The notes under the pieces are model-generated. The model did no database searches. It was not told the DNA's origin and saw only the letters and a program-made list of their open reading frames with translations. This document shows positions 1-8,406 of a stretch of DNA of 32,828 nt, one piece after another. The stretch comes from Gammaproteobacteria bacterium (GTDB lineage: Bacteria > Pseudomonadota > Gammaproteobacteria > Burkholderiales > Burkholderiaceae_B), in the NCBI GenBank assembly GCA_018812945.1, contig JAHJCM010000251.1, positions 1 to 32,828 of the forward strand, in the 5' to 3' direction. Position 1 is the first letter of the stretch, and every line of letters starts with the position of its first letter. A program made the position numbers and the translations under genes.

Positions 1-3
1 GGG

Positions 4-9
4 CATAAT
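4..9 (+). promoter_or_regulatory. Possible -10 box for the tRNA-Arg gene
   Basis: The hexamer CATAAT lies 14 bases upstream of the mature tRNA 5' end, a suitable place for a sigma-70 -10 element. Any -35 box would lie outside the window, so this is a weak call. Confidence 0.3.
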
Positions 10-23
10 CTCGCTTCTTCACA

Positions 24-100
24 GCGGCTGTAGCTCAGTTGGATAGAGTACTTGGCTACGAACCAAGGGGTCGTGGGTTCGAATCCTGCCAGCCGCACCA
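24..100 (+). tRNA. tRNA-Arg (anticodon ACG)
   Basis: A full cloverleaf can be folded by eye. The acceptor stem GCGGCTG (24-30) pairs with CAGCCGC (90-96), followed by discriminator A and an encoded CCA (98-100). The D-arm contains GCTCAGTTGGATAGAG. The anticodon stem CTTGG/CCAAG encloses the loop CTACGAA, which places ACG at positions 34-36. The T-arm has the usual GTTCGAAT. ACG is read as ICG after A34 deamination and decodes CGU, CGC and CGA arginine codons. An intrinsic terminator follows directly. Confidence 0.97.
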
Positions 101-106
101 AATTAA

Positions 107-138
107 AAAAACCCTCGCTCAAAAGGCGAGGGTTTTTT
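107..138 (+). terminator. Rho-independent terminator of the tRNA-Arg gene
   Basis: The arms ACCCTCGC (111-118) and GCGAGGGT (126-133) form a perfect 8-bp stem with a 7-nt loop. The stem is followed by a run of T and preceded by A residues, so it could also act in the reverse direction. It begins about 10 nt after the tRNA CCA end. Confidence 0.9.
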
Positions 139-162
139 GTTATTCAAGCTCTAAAAAAACAA

Positions 163-534
163 ATGTTCTCAATACCCGTCATCGTTGTTGCCATTTTCTT
201 TATCGGCGCAGGCATTCTGCATTTTGTGCTGCTGGATTTTTTCTCCAGTATCGTGCCTCCGTATTTCACCAATCCGGAAGCACTCGTCAAAATCAGCGGT
301 GTTTTCGAAATTCTGGGTGGCATTGGCATTCTGATTGAACGCACCCGCCAGTGGGCGGCGTATGGGCTGATTGCGCTTTGTGTGGCTGTGTTGCCCGCCA
401 ACATTCACATGGCCATGAACCCGGATCAATTTCCCGATATTCCCGTGGTTCTCCTGTATTTGCGCTTGCCCTTGCAAGCTTTGGTGATCTGGGTCATCTG
501 GAAGGCCGGTCAAAGTAGGCACTTCCAAAAATAG
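163..534 (+). CDS. DoxX-like small integral membrane protein
   Basis: The protein has 123 residues and is almost entirely hydrophobic. Four membrane segments are visible, at about residues 3-27, 38-57, 65-82 and 95-115. The pattern 'F..AGILHF', followed by 'PP.FTNP..LV.ISG.FEILGGIGI', matches the DoxX/DoxX-like family of four-helix membrane proteins, whose members have been linked to quinone or thiol redox metabolism; the specific role here is unknown. The reading frame stays open upstream into the tRNA gene, but the ATG at 163 is the first start that leaves both the tRNA and its terminator outside the gene. No good ribosome binding site precedes it. The gene stands alone, 64 bp before the acyl-CoA synthetase. 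Confidence 0.7.
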   Translation: MFSIPVIVVAIFFIGAGILHFVLLDFFSSIVPPYFTNPEALVKISGVFEILGGIGILIERTRQWAAYGLIALCVAVLPANIHMAMNPDQFPDIPVVLLYLRLPLQALVIWVIWKAGQSRHFQK

Positions 535-548
535 AATAACGATTACAG

Positions 549-588
549 TTCTCTGCGGTACACTTTAAAAAAAATACAACGCAGAGGA
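549..588 (+). promoter_or_regulatory. Inverted repeat covering the ribosome binding site of the acyl-CoA synthetase
   Basis: CTCTGCG (551-557) is the exact reverse complement of CGCAGAG (580-586). One G-U and one A-U pair extend the stem to 549-588. The downstream arm overlaps the Shine-Dalgarno GAGGAG (584-589). If the transcript starts upstream of 549, this hairpin could hide the ribosome binding site; if it starts inside the loop, the repeat may instead be a protein-binding site. Confidence 0.35.
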
Positions 589-598
589 GATGAAAACA

Positions 599-2245
599 AT
601 GTTGAAGCCAGGCCTGATGATGAAGCCGGAAATGCTGCTTTCTTCAATTTTGGTGCATGCCGAACGTTTTTACGGCTGGCAAGAAGTGGTGAGCCGCAGG
701 GTTGAAGGTGACCTGCACCGAATCACCTTCAAGGCCATGGCAGCACGTGCCAGGCAACTTGCCAATGCCTTGCATGCCTTGAATATTCAGCAAGGCGAGA
801 ACATTGCCACGATTGCGTGGAACAGTCATCGCCACATCGAAGTTTATTATGCCGTGGCGGGCATGGGGGCGATTACCCACACCTTGAACCCCAGATACAC
901 GCCTCAGCAGTTGATTTACATCATCAACCACGCGAAAGACTCCACCATCTTTTTCGACCTCACCTTTGCGCCCCTGATCAAGGCGATCGCTCCACATTGC
1001 CCCAGCGTTAAAAACTGGATTTTGTTGATTGATGAAAACAAAATGCCTGCAGAACCCCCAGTGGCTGGTTTGTTGAATTACGAAACTTTGCTCAAGGCGC
1101 AAAACGATGACTATGTGTGGCCCGAATTTGATGAAAATTCAGCCTGCACCCTGTGTTACACCTCCGGCACAACAGGCAACCCAAAAGGCATTCTGTATTC
1201 GCACCGGTCCACCATGTTGCACGCCATGATGTCCAATTGCGCGGATGCAATTGCGTTGACCCGAAAAGACACTTTGCTGCCCGTTGTGCCCATGTTCCAT
1301 GTGAATGCTTGGGGCTTGCCCTATGCCGCGTTGATGACCGGCTGCAAACTGGTCATGCCTGGTCCGCAACTGGATGGCCCTTCTGTTTACAGTTTGCTGG
1401 AAAGCGAGAAGGTAACCGTGGCCGCGGGCGTACCGACTATTTGGCTGGGTTTGATCAATCACATGAAGCAAAACGGGCTCACGTTCAGTACCTTGAAACG
1501 CTCGCTGGTGGGTGGCTCGGCCGTGCCCGTCAGTTTGATCAAAGAATTTGACGAAATGGGCGTGGAACTGATGCAAGGTTGGGGCAGCACAGAAATGTCA
1601 CCCTTGGGCACTGTTTCCAAACTGAGCGGTGATGAGCGCACTTTGCCCAAACAAGAGCAATACGAGATTGTGGCCAAGCAAGGGCGCACCATTTTTGGCG
1701 TGGACATGAAATTGCTCGCTGAGGACGGCACCGAGCTGCCTTGGGATTTTGAGCAAAGCGGCGAGTTGCATGTGCGTGGCCACTGGGTATTGCAGGAGTA
1801 CTACGGTGGTGATGGCGCAAAAGCCTTCAGCCACGATGCCACGGGCAAGCGTTGGTTTGCCACCGGGGATGTAGCCCGCATGGCGCCGGACGGCTTGATG
1901 CAAATTACTGATCGCACCAAAGACGTGATCAAGTCGGGTGGTGAGTGGATCAGTTCAATTGATCTGGAAAACATAGCCATGTCTCACCCGGCGGTGCTTC
2001 AGTCTGCAGTGATCGCCGTTCCCCATGAAAAGTGGAACGAGCGCCCCCTGCTGATTGTGGTGAAGCGGCCTGGTGCTGAAGTCAGCAAACAAGACATTCT
2101 GAATTTCTATGAAGGCCGTATTACCAAAATGCACATTCCCGACGATGTTGAGTTTGTAGACGCCATGCCGATTGGTGCAACAGGCAAGGTGCAGAAGTCA
2201 GAACTTCGTGAAAAGTTCAAAGGTCTGACATTCCGGTCAGTCTGA
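599..2245 (+). CDS. AMP-forming fatty acyl-CoA synthetase (AlkK/FadD-like)
   Basis: This 548-residue ANL-superfamily ligase would activate a fatty acid with ATP to acyl-AMP and then acyl-CoA. The P-loop [11 protein letters not shown] lies near residues 185-195. The motifs [20 protein letters not shown] (hinge region) and [12 protein letters not shown] follow in the expected order, and the C-terminal GKVQKSELR carries the presumed catalytic lysine. Length and motif spacing fit medium- and long-chain acyl-CoA ligases of the AlkK type; chain length cannot be read from the sequence. I chose the ATG at 599 rather than the in-frame ATG at 590, because the Shine-Dalgarno GAGGAG (584-589) abuts 590 but is 9 nt from 599. 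The gene converges on msrA with one base between stop codons and no terminator in between. Confidence 0.9.
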   Translation: MLKPGLMMKPEMLLSSILVHAERFYGWQEVVSRRVEGDLHRITFKAMAARARQLANALHALNIQQGENIATIAWNSHRHIEVYYAVAGMGAITHTLNPRYTPQQLIYIINHAKDSTIFFDLTFAPLIKAIAPHCPSVKNWILLIDENKMPAEPPVAGLLNYETLLKAQNDDYVWPEFDENSACTLCYTSGTTGNPKGILYSHRSTMLHAMMSNCADAIALTRKDTLLPVVPMFHVNAWGLPYAALMTGCKLVMPGPQLDGPSVYSLLESEKVTVAAGVPTIWLGLINHMKQNGLTFSTLKRSLVGGSAVPVSLIKEFDEMGVELMQGWGSTEMSPLGTVSKLSGDERTLPKQEQYEIVAKQGRTIFGVDMKLLAEDGTELPWDFEQSGELHVRGHWVLQEYYGGDGAKAFSHDATGKRWFATGDVARMAPDGLMQITDRTKDVIKSGGEWISSIDLENIAMSHPAVLQSAVIAVPHEKWNERPLLIVVKRPGAEVSKQDILNFYEGRITKMHIPDDVEFVDAMPIGATGKVQKSELREKFKGLTFRSV

Positions 2246-2246
2246 A

Positions 2247-2849
2247 TTACCTCGACGCCTTGGGTCCCCACAATTCCTCAAGGCGTTTGTCCCGACCACA
2301 GCCGTTGCGGTAATAGCCGTAGCGAATAGGATTTTTAATGTAGTAGTCCTGGTGGTATTCCTCAGCGGGATAAAATTTCACCACCGGTGCAACTTCCGTG
2401 TAAATGGTTTTGAATTTTCCAGTGGCCTGTAGTTTGGCTTTGCTGGCTTCAGCCACTTTCTTCTGTTCCTCATTCAGGTAATAAAATCCGCTTCGGTATT
2501 GGGTACCACTGTCGCAAAACTGGCGATTTTTCACGGTGGGGTCGATGGTTTTCCAGAAGTACTCTACCAACTGGCTGTAGCTTACTTTGGTGTCGTCGTA
2601 AGTCACCTCAACCACCTCGGTGTGGTCCGTGCGGCCGGCACTTACTACCTTGTAATCCGGGTCTTTGTATTGCCCACCGGCGTAGCCTGAAATTGTTTTC
2701 AACACGCCAGGTACTTTGTCAAAGTCTGCTTCGGTGCACCAAAAGCAGCCCCCGCCAAACACCGCGGTTTTTGTTTCAGCCTGTGCGCCTGTCGCAGCAA
2801 GCAAGCCCAAGGCTACGGCCAAGGTTGTTTTTAGTTTCATATATGTCAT
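2247..2849 (-). CDS. msrA: Exported peptide-methionine (S)-S-oxide reductase MsrA
   Basis: The 200-residue protein carries the MsrA catalytic motif GGCFWCTE (catalytic Cys35) after a Sec-type signal peptide (about residues 4-24, ending AQA). The region YAGGQYKDPDYKVVSAGRT is typical of the family. The C-terminal segment YYRNGCGRDKRLEELWG has the resolving-cysteine context. It reduces the S epimer of methionine sulfoxide in proteins, here predicted to act in the periplasm. The start at 2849 lies 4 bp after the msrB stop; a second ATG at 2840 would give nearly the same signal peptide. The frame extends further upstream, but that stretch overlaps msrB and is not credible. Confidence 0.93.
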   Translation of the reverse strand: MTYMKLKTTLAVALGLLAATGAQAETKTAVFGGGCFWCTEADFDKVPGVLKTISGYAGGQYKDPDYKVVSAGRTDHTEVVEVTYDDTKVSYSQLVEYFWKTIDPTVKNRQFCDSGTQYRSGFYYLNEEQKKVAEASKAKLQATGKFKTIYTEVAPVVKFYPAEEYHQDYYIKNPIRYGYYRNGCGRDKRLEELWGPKASR

Positions 2850-2853
2850 TTTT

Positions 2854-3357
2854 TTACGCCTTGCGCACTGCGGGTAATGTTTGACCTTCGGGAACGAAAG
2901 CCAATGCCAGGCCGTTGTTGCAATATCGCTTGCCGGTCGGGGCAGGGCCGTCGTCAAACACATGGCCCTGGTGGCCGCCACAATTGCTGCAGTGGTATTC
3001 GGTGCGCGGCAAAATCAATTTGTAATCGGTTTTGGTATTCAGTGCGCCTTTGTTGGCATCAAAAAAACTGGGCCAGCCTGTTCCACTGTCGTATTTATAC
3101 TGGGAGGGAAACAGAGGCAAATTGCATGCTGCGCACACATAGGTGCCTTTGCGTTTTTCGTCGTTCAAGGGGCTGGAGAATGGGCGTTCAGTGGCCTCTT
3201 TGAACAACACGTTGTACTGGTCTTTCTTGATGATTTTCAGCCATTCGGCTTCTGTTTTGTTCAGTTTGTTCATGCTGGCAATTGCACTCATGGGTTTTGT
3301 GATCATCAGTCCTGCGCCGAATGCGGCAAGTCCTGTTAACAGGGTACGACGTTGCAT
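2854..3357 (-). CDS. msrB: Exported (Tat-type leader) peptide-methionine (R)-S-oxide reductase MsrB
   Basis: The 167-residue protein shows the zinc-binding CxxC pairs CAAC and CSNC, the motif SGTGWPSFF, the GHVFDDGP segment and RYCNNGLALAF with the catalytic cysteine. It reduces methionine-R-sulfoxide. The N-terminus MQRRTLLTGLAAFGAGLM has a twin arginine and a hydrophobic stretch, suggesting Tat export of a folded zinc protein. I chose the ATG at 3357 because AAGGAA sits 8 nt upstream; that Shine-Dalgarno would be inside the coding sequence if the in-frame ATG at 3378 were used. It lies between the DUF1223 gene and msrA, so both sulfoxide epimers can be repaired from one transcript. Confidence 0.94.
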   Translation of the reverse strand: MQRRTLLTGLAAFGAGLMITKPMSAIASMNKLNKTEAEWLKIIKKDQYNVLFKEATERPFSSPLNDEKRKGTYVCAACNLPLFPSQYKYDSGTGWPSFFDANKGALNTKTDYKLILPRTEYHCSNCGGHQGHVFDDGPAPTGKRYCNNGLALAFVPEGQTLPAVRKA

Positions 3358-3393
3358 GCTTGTGTTTCCTTTTTTCAATCACTCAATCAATAT

Positions 3394-4203
3394 TCAACTG
3401 CATTGGCTCAAAGCCCTTGGTGCATTCAATGCTTGAAGAACGGTATTGGATTCATTGTTCTCAACAATAACGCCCAGTCCTACATTACTCTGGTTCCAGT
3501 CGCTTGGCAGCGTGTGCCTGAACACCTGTATTCTGGATCCGGGGGATACCTTTTTCGCATCGCTCAAGTGTCGAACCACCCGATCATGCTTCAATAACTC
3601 TCCCCGATTTTCTCCCGTTTTCACTTGTTGGCTTAAACCGTCTTCGTAGAAGGCCACGTATACGCGTCCACCGGAATAGCGCTCATCCAGCCATTCGGTT
3701 TTTACCTGAACTTCGACCTGATTGGCGGCCTTTCGTTCAAGCGAAACTTGCAGGCCCACGGGGGCTTTGTCTTGTTGCATCGCGGACAATCTCTGAGGAA
3801 TAAGCCCAGCCTGGCCCCACCGCCGAACTTCCCGGTTCGAGAATACATACTGCGGTGTGTAAATTTGACTTACATTTCCAGCCCGTTTGTGGGCGTATTG
3901 CCGATCGGTGAATTGCTTTTTGGAGTAGGGATCTTCCCAGCCAATGTAATTCCAGTAATCCACATGAAATGAAAGCGCCAGAATACTGCTTGATCGCTCC
4001 GGTGTAGTGAGTTGGCTGCTTAACCATCGGTCTGCAGGCGGACAGCTGCTACAGCCTTCTGAGGTGTAAAGCTCGGCGACAATCATTCGCTCAGCAGGGC
4101 TGGTCCAATTGCAGTTAACTTGCTGGCCCCAAACAGGTGCAGAGCCAAGGCCTAGTAGAGCCAAGCCACCGGTTCCTGCCATGTACTTCAAGCAATTTGT
4201 CAT
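3394..4203 (-). CDS. Exported DUF1223 thioredoxin-fold protein
   Basis: The 269-residue protein has an N-terminal signal peptide (hydrophobic core up to about residue 25, ending VWG). A redox-like CxxC motif follows in ELYTSEGCSSCPPADRWL (about residues 45-62), then LSFHVDYWNYIGWEDPYS, with YTPQYVF further on. These are hallmarks of DUF1223, a family assigned to the thioredoxin-like fold with no agreed function. The start is supported by GGAGGG four bases before the ATG. It is the first gene of a run with msrB (36 bp downstream) and msrA, so a role in the redox biology of the envelope is a reasonable inference, for example supplying electrons to the reductases. That role is not demonstrated. 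Confidence 0.85.
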   Translation of the reverse strand: MTNCLKYMAGTGGLALLGLGSAPVWGQQVNCNWTSPAERMIVAELYTSEGCSSCPPADRWLSSQLTTPERSSSILALSFHVDYWNYIGWEDPYSKKQFTDRQYAHKRAGNVSQIYTPQYVFSNREVRRWGQAGLIPQRLSAMQQDKAPVGLQVSLERKAANQVEVQVKTEWLDERYSGGRVYVAFYEDGLSQQVKTGENRGELLKHDRVVRHLSDAKKVSPGSRIQVFRHTLPSDWNQSNVGLGVIVENNESNTVLQALNAPRALSQCS

Positions 4204-4425
4204 ACAACCCTCCGCCTGCTGCGTTCTGTTCAGGAGGGTATTCGCCGGATTTCACCGAAAGGTTACATCGCGACTCCTAGCAAATTCTGCGATTGTTAAC
4301 AACTGTGGCATGTCCTGTGTCTACTCGGTGTAAGTGACCCATGGGTAATTTACTTACCCTGTTAGAGTTAACCAGCCTCGACAAACCAAGTGTTGAGGCG
4401 AGTTTCATAAAAACAGGAGAATGGG
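4204..4425. promoter_or_regulatory. Divergent intergenic region with two inverted repeats (DUF1223-msrBA / asparaginase)
   Basis: This 222-bp gap separates the two divergent units and must hold both promoters. It contains the perfect 10-bp palindrome TTGTTAACAA (4293-4302). It also contains an inverted repeat with arms GGGTAA (4343-4348) and TTACCC (4354-4359) around a 5-bp spacer, about 67-83 bp before the asparaginase start. I see no convincing gene. Either repeat could be an operator; which protein would bind is unknown. Confidence 0.4.
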
Positions 4426-5472
4426 ATGAAATTAAAAGCCTTGCTTGCGTCAGCTCTGCTGACCACTACCTTTGCCGTACACGCTCAATACAAACCCGTG
4501 GTGCAGTTCATTGCTACGGGGGGCACCATTGCCATGAAAATTGATCCAGTGAAAAACGCGCCCGTGCCAGCCATTTCAGGCGAAGACCTTTTGGCCACCG
4601 TGCCGGATGTGGGCAAGTACGCCAACATTCAGGTCAAGAGTTTGTCGAACGTGCCCTCCGATTACATGGATCCTCCACGTTGGGTGCAATTGACCAAAGA
4701 GGTAAATGCGGCGTTGGCCCGCCCTGAGGTGGCCGGTGTCATTGTTTCTCATGGTACCGATACATTAGAGGAAACCGCGTTTTGGCTGGACCTCACCGTT
4801 CGTTCGGAAAAGCCGGTGGTGTTGATCGGAGCACAGCGAAATGCGTCGTCTTCTGATTTTGACGGTCCTCGCAATTTGCTGAATGCAGTGCGCATCGCCG
4901 TGGATGCACAGTCCAAAAACAAGGGCGTAATGCTGGCCATGAACAACCAGATCAATGCTGCGCGTTACGTGACCAAAACCCACACTCAGAATGTTGAAAC
5001 CTTCCAAAGCGGTGCGTTTGGTCTGATTGGTGAGGTTTACCCCGACCGTGTCATGTACGCGACCACGCCGTTGCGTCGCCAAACATTCCAGTTGGTAGAT
5101 GGTCCCATGCCTGAAGTGGAAATTGTCGCCATGTATGGCGGTGCCACAGGCGCTGCTTTGCGCAATGCGGTAGACCGTGGTGTAAAGGGCATTGTGGTTC
5201 AGGCGCTGGGCATGGGTAATATGAATGTGCCCATGTTTGAAGCCGTTCAATATGCTTTGTCGAAAAACGTTCCCGTGGTGATCTCTACCCGAGTGCATCA
5301 AGGCCGCGTGATGGCGAACTACGGTTTTGTGGGCGGTGGTAAAACCACATTTGACGCGGGTGCAATTATGGCCGACGACTTGTCGCCTCAAAAAGCACGT
5401 ATTTTGCTGATGCTGGCGATGCAATCGGGCATTAACAAAAAGGCTGACTTGCAGCCCTTGTTTGACCGATAA
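4426..5472 (+). CDS. ansB: Secreted type II L-asparaginase
   Basis: The 348-residue protein has a Sec signal peptide (MKLKALLASALLTTTFAVHA) followed by the asparaginase fold. It shows both signature sites: ATGGTIAMK (Thr34 corresponds to the catalytic Thr12 of E. coli AnsB) and SHGTDTLEET (Thr111-Asp112, the Thr89-Asp90 pair). VTKT at Lys184 matches the catalytic lysine. It hydrolyses asparagine, and possibly glutamine, to the acid and ammonia in the periplasm. AGGAG six bases before the ATG at 4426 decides the start over another ATG at 4421. It appears to be a single-gene unit, divergent from the Msr operon and convergent with the following minus-strand array. Confidence 0.93.
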   Translation: MKLKALLASALLTTTFAVHAQYKPVVQFIATGGTIAMKIDPVKNAPVPAISGEDLLATVPDVGKYANIQVKSLSNVPSDYMDPPRWVQLTKEVNAALARPEVAGVIVSHGTDTLEETAFWLDLTVRSEKPVVLIGAQRNASSSDFDGPRNLLNAVRIAVDAQSKNKGVMLAMNNQINAARYVTKTHTQNVETFQSGAFGLIGEVYPDRVMYATTPLRRQTFQLVDGPMPEVEIVAMYGGATGAALRNAVDRGVKGIVVQALGMGNMNVPMFEAVQYALSKNVPVVISTRVHQGRVMANYGFVGGGKTTFDAGAIMADDLSPQKARILLMLAMQSGINKKADLQPLFDR

Positions 5473-5487
5473 GTTGTACCAATCTGT

Positions 5488-6186
5488 TCAGGCGATGTGA
5501 GCCACTGGAAATGTCATCTGAAACTGGGTGATTTCCAGTGCGGTCACCACATCGCCAATGTCCATATCAGGAAAGGCATTGCCCAGGTTTTGCAATACAT
5601 GCACGTTGGCAAACCGGGCTTTGCCTTTCGCACTTGGGCTGTATAAAAATTCCTGCCCTTGCCAGCGTTGGCCCAAGGTTTTCATGAAACCTGGTACTAA
5701 ACCTGTGTTGATCGGAAAGGAAAAACCCTTGCCCCGATAAGCCAGGTCAAATTGAGGCACGCCATCTTGATGCAGGCTGATTTCCTGCAGATTTTCCGGG
5801 CCCTGTGCAACATCGAAGTTGCACAGGTTTTTCGGAATGCCCCAATTGATTCGACCATTTTTCACACTGCTTGCACTGCTCACCACAATGTTGCTGATGG
5901 TCAGTAGGCGTTTGCTCCCCAGCTTTTTGCTGAATTGCGCCGTGCCAGGAATGTACAGGAGCTCTTTGTAAGGGCCTGCATTGGAGTGCGTGTAGTCCAC
6001 ATACATCAATACGCTGACCGGACACTTCAAGGTGTCGCGAATGTCCAGTGGAATGCGGGTGTCAGCCATCAGCTTTTCAGCTTTGCTGCGCATGACCACA
6101 ATCAGTCCTTTTCCGGTGAGTGTCCAAGGCGCAGGCACTTCTTCAAGGCCTGCGAACTCGTCAATGGTTGGATCAATTGAATTCAA
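5488..6186 (-). CDS. Acetoacetate decarboxylase superfamily protein
   Basis: The protein has about 232 residues. GPYKELLYIPG (Glu75) and GRINWGIPKNL (Lys119) match the catalytic glutamate and Schiff-base lysine of acetoacetate decarboxylase (Glu76 and Lys115 in the clostridial enzyme) in context and spacing. Many members of this superfamily are not true decarboxylases, so the substrate is open. The only plausible start in this frame near the VOC gene is a TTG at 6186, three bases after the VOC stop; this start is uncertain. It is the last gene of the nine-gene minus-strand array. Confidence 0.75.
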   Translation of the reverse strand: MNSIDPTIDEFAGLEEVPAPWTLTGKGLIVVMRSKAEKLMADTRIPLDIRDTLKCPVSVLMYVDYTHSNAGPYKELLYIPGTAQFSKKLGSKRLLTISNIVVSSASSVKNGRINWGIPKNLCNFDVAQGPENLQEISLHQDGVPQFDLAYRGKGFSFPINTGLVPGFMKTLGQRWQGQEFLYSPSAKGKARFANVHVLQNLGNAFPDMDIGDVVTALEITQFQMTFPVAHIA

Positions 6187-6189
6187 GCT

Positions 6190-6558
6190 TTAGCCCATCT
6201 TGAAAATATTCATCTTGTGCCCGTCGGGTGTGCGGAAGTAAGCGGCATAAAAGCCAGGCATGCGTTCGCCGGGTGCACCTTCGCAGGTACAGCCCAGTGT
6301 TTTTGCATGTTCATAAAACGCGTCAACCTGGGCACGGTCCTTGGCGGTCAGTGCCACCATGGTGCCATTGCCTACGGTGGCCGCCTGGCCGTTGGCAGGC
6401 TTTAGCAATCCAATAAAGGGACTTGCCATGCTGGTGCCCCAAAAAATGCCATGTGGCAGTTCCAGAATTCGTTTCGCACCGAGGGGGGCAAACAACTTGT
6501 CGAAATATTCTCCGCTTTTGGGCAGGTCGTTGGTGCCTAAGGTAATGTATCCAATCAT
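6190..6558 (-). CDS. VOC (glyoxalase/bleomycin resistance) family protein
   Basis: The 122-residue single-domain protein starts MIGYITLGTNDLPKSGEYFDK. It ends with FRTPDGHKMNIFKMG, where the usual metal-ligand acid is replaced by asparagine in KMNIF. Family members bind a divalent metal in a paired beta-alpha-beta-beta-beta fold and catalyse isomerisations or ring openings, or bind drugs. No specific substrate can be assigned. GGAGAAG seven bases upstream fixes the ATG at 6558; the longer open frame would overlap the amidohydrolase gene. It sits between the amidohydrolase and the decarboxylase-like gene in the same transcript. Confidence 0.82.
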   Translation of the reverse strand: MIGYITLGTNDLPKSGEYFDKLFAPLGAKRILELPHGIFWGTSMASPFIGLLKPANGQAATVGNGTMVALTAKDRAQVDAFYEHAKTLGCTCEGAPGERMPGFYAAYFRTPDGHKMNIFKMG

Positions 6559-6592
6559 CGTACTTCTCCGTGGATTCTCTGTTTTTAAGTGT

Positions 6593-8341
6593 TCAGGTTT
6601 TTGCTGGCAGGAATTGCCCGTAACCCATTTCTTTGCCGAGCTCGGGCACAACGGCCTCGTTCTCAACTGCTATCTTGCCATTAATTAACACGTGTTTGAC
6701 AACACCGGGGTTGCGGTTTACCAAACGTTGCAAGCCGAAGTTTTCCATGTCTCCCCAAGTGACCTGTTCCAGATTCTGACGTAGTGCATCCGGGTTTAAC
6801 ACCACCAAATCTGCGCGGTCACCGATGCGAATTTTTCCGGCTTCAATGCCCAGCCAATCGGCTTGTTCACCAGTCAATCGCCACACCGCATGTTCCATGC
6901 TCATGATGGGTTCGTCCTCCTCAATGGCTTCTTTCACCAGTTTCAGGAAGCGCAGGGGCAGGTTGTAAAAGGCCATGTTGCGAATGTGCGCACCCGCATC
7001 ACTGAAGGTGATCAAGGTGTGTTTGTCTTGCACCAGTTCGCGGATTACTTCGCGCTTGTGGTTGCCCACCGTGGTGTACCAACGCAACTGGCGACCAAAC
7101 TGCACCACCAAATCGAGGAACAAATCCACCACATGCACTTTGCGGGCGCGGGCCACTTCGTCAAAGTTCTTGCCTACCAAATTGGCGTCGGGGCATTCAA
7201 GAATAATCGCATCACCGAAATCACGCTGCCATACGCGCGGGCTTAGTTTTTGCCCGTAAAACTTGCGGAATTGGCGGCGGTAATCTTCATTTTGCAGCAG
7301 GCTGTTGCGCTCTACCTGGGTTCGCAGGTCCAGTGCCATTTCACCTGCGCCAAATTCTTCAAAAAACACCACATCAATGCCATCGGCGTACACGGTGAAA
7401 GGGGTGGGCAATAGTTGCCAGCGGAAAGCCCCGCCAAGCCAGTTCACCACTCGGCTTGAAATTTGTGCCATGGGGCGAACAGTTTTGTTGCCTTTTAAAT
7501 CAATCAGCGCAATTAGCGTGGTTTTTAGTGGTTTGCGAATCCAGCCCAAGGTTTCAACAAGGTACTCAAAAATTTGCAGCGGGTTGGCTGCGTTGGGAGC
7601 ACCCTGGTGCACGCGGCGGTATTTGCGCAAAATTTTATTCAGGCGGCGAAGTTCACCCCAGCGTGCATAGGTACTTGGCAGGCTTTTCGACCAGGCGCGA
7701 TCACCATCAATTTTGTCCCACTTCAGGCACATGGTCGAAAGACCCAAAAACCCGGCTTCCATAGCCTCAGTCAGCGTGGCTTCCATTTGCTGCATTTGCG
7801 CTTCAGTGGGCTTGATTTTGCGGTCAGTCGAATCCAACAAACCCATGGTGCCCACACGCAAATCGCTGTGGCCCAGAAATGAAATCAGGTTGGGTCCCAA
7901 AGGTTGTTTTTGCACAAACTCAACCCATTCGCGAGGTGTATTCCATGTCTTTCTTTCTTGAAGAATGGGCAAGACCTTTTCACGCGGCACGGTTTCCACA
8001 CGAGTGAAAATGTCGGAGGCATCTTCGGCTTCGCTGCAAATCATGCTGAGCGAGCAACTGCCCACCAGTGCCGTGGTGACACCGTGGCGAACCGATTCAG
8101 ACAGGCTGGGTGCAACGATCATTTCTGCATCGTAGTGGGTGTGGGTATCCAGAAAGCCAGGGGTAATCCAGTGGCCGAAGGCATCAATCACTTTGGGCGT
8201 GCCTTGGTATTGCAATGGCGTTTCACTGACTGCTGCGATACGCCCGTTTTTAATGCCAATGTCGCGAAGGGCCGATGGGCCCCCAGTGCCATCGAAATAG
8301 CGTCCACCTGTGATGACTACGTCGAAGGTCGAGGCTGTCAT
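6593..8341 (-). CDS. Amidohydrolase 3 family protein (N-acyl-D-amino-acid deacylase-like)
   Basis: The 582-residue metal-dependent hydrolase starts with TFDVVITGGRYFDGTG. The metal-binding HTHYD lies at about residues 67-71, a cysteine-containing GSCSLS segment follows, then FSDAGAH near residue 460, and the protein ends with the usual return strands (GKIRIGDRADLVVLNP). This architecture matches D-aminoacylases and related N-acyl-amino-acid deacylases or dihydropyrimidinase-like enzymes; the true substrate is unknown. GGAG six bases before the ATG at 8341 supports this start; an in-frame TTG at 8353 is less likely. It has no signal peptide, so it is probably cytoplasmic. It lies 34 bp upstream of the VOC gene. 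Confidence 0.85.
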   Translation of the reverse strand: MTASTFDVVITGGRYFDGTGGPSALRDIGIKNGRIAAVSETPLQYQGTPKVIDAFGHWITPGFLDTHTHYDAEMIVAPSLSESVRHGVTTALVGSCSLSMICSEAEDASDIFTRVETVPREKVLPILQERKTWNTPREWVEFVQKQPLGPNLISFLGHSDLRVGTMGLLDSTDRKIKPTEAQMQQMEATLTEAMEAGFLGLSTMCLKWDKIDGDRAWSKSLPSTYARWGELRRLNKILRKYRRVHQGAPNAANPLQIFEYLVETLGWIRKPLKTTLIALIDLKGNKTVRPMAQISSRVVNWLGGAFRWQLLPTPFTVYADGIDVVFFEEFGAGEMALDLRTQVERNSLLQNEDYRRQFRKFYGQKLSPRVWQRDFGDAIILECPDANLVGKNFDEVARARKVHVVDLFLDLVVQFGRQLRWYTTVGNHKREVIRELVQDKHTLITFSDAGAHIRNMAFYNLPLRFLKLVKEAIEEDEPIMSMEHAVWRLTGEQADWLGIEAGKIRIGDRADLVVLNPDALRQNLEQVTWGDMENFGLQRLVNRNPGVVKHVLINGKIAVENEAVVPELGKEMGYGQFLPAKT

Positions 8342-8406
8342 GTTTGTCTCCAATTCTCATTTTTTTCAAATGTAACAAGAAATCTTGTCGAATTGGAAAA
8401 AAACTT

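Noticed and set aside
24-100. tRNA-Arg as an attachment site for an integrative element
   Set aside because: There is no integrase gene nearby and I saw no repeat of the tRNA 3' end elsewhere in the window.
1139-1576. Minus-strand open frame within the acyl-CoA synthetase
   Set aside because: It overlaps the conserved AMP-binding core of a real gene and has no recognisable domain.
4765-5424. Minus-strand open frame (219 codons) inside the asparaginase gene
   Set aside because: It is antisense to a gene with all catalytic motifs; its His/Arg-rich translation is typical of shadow frames.
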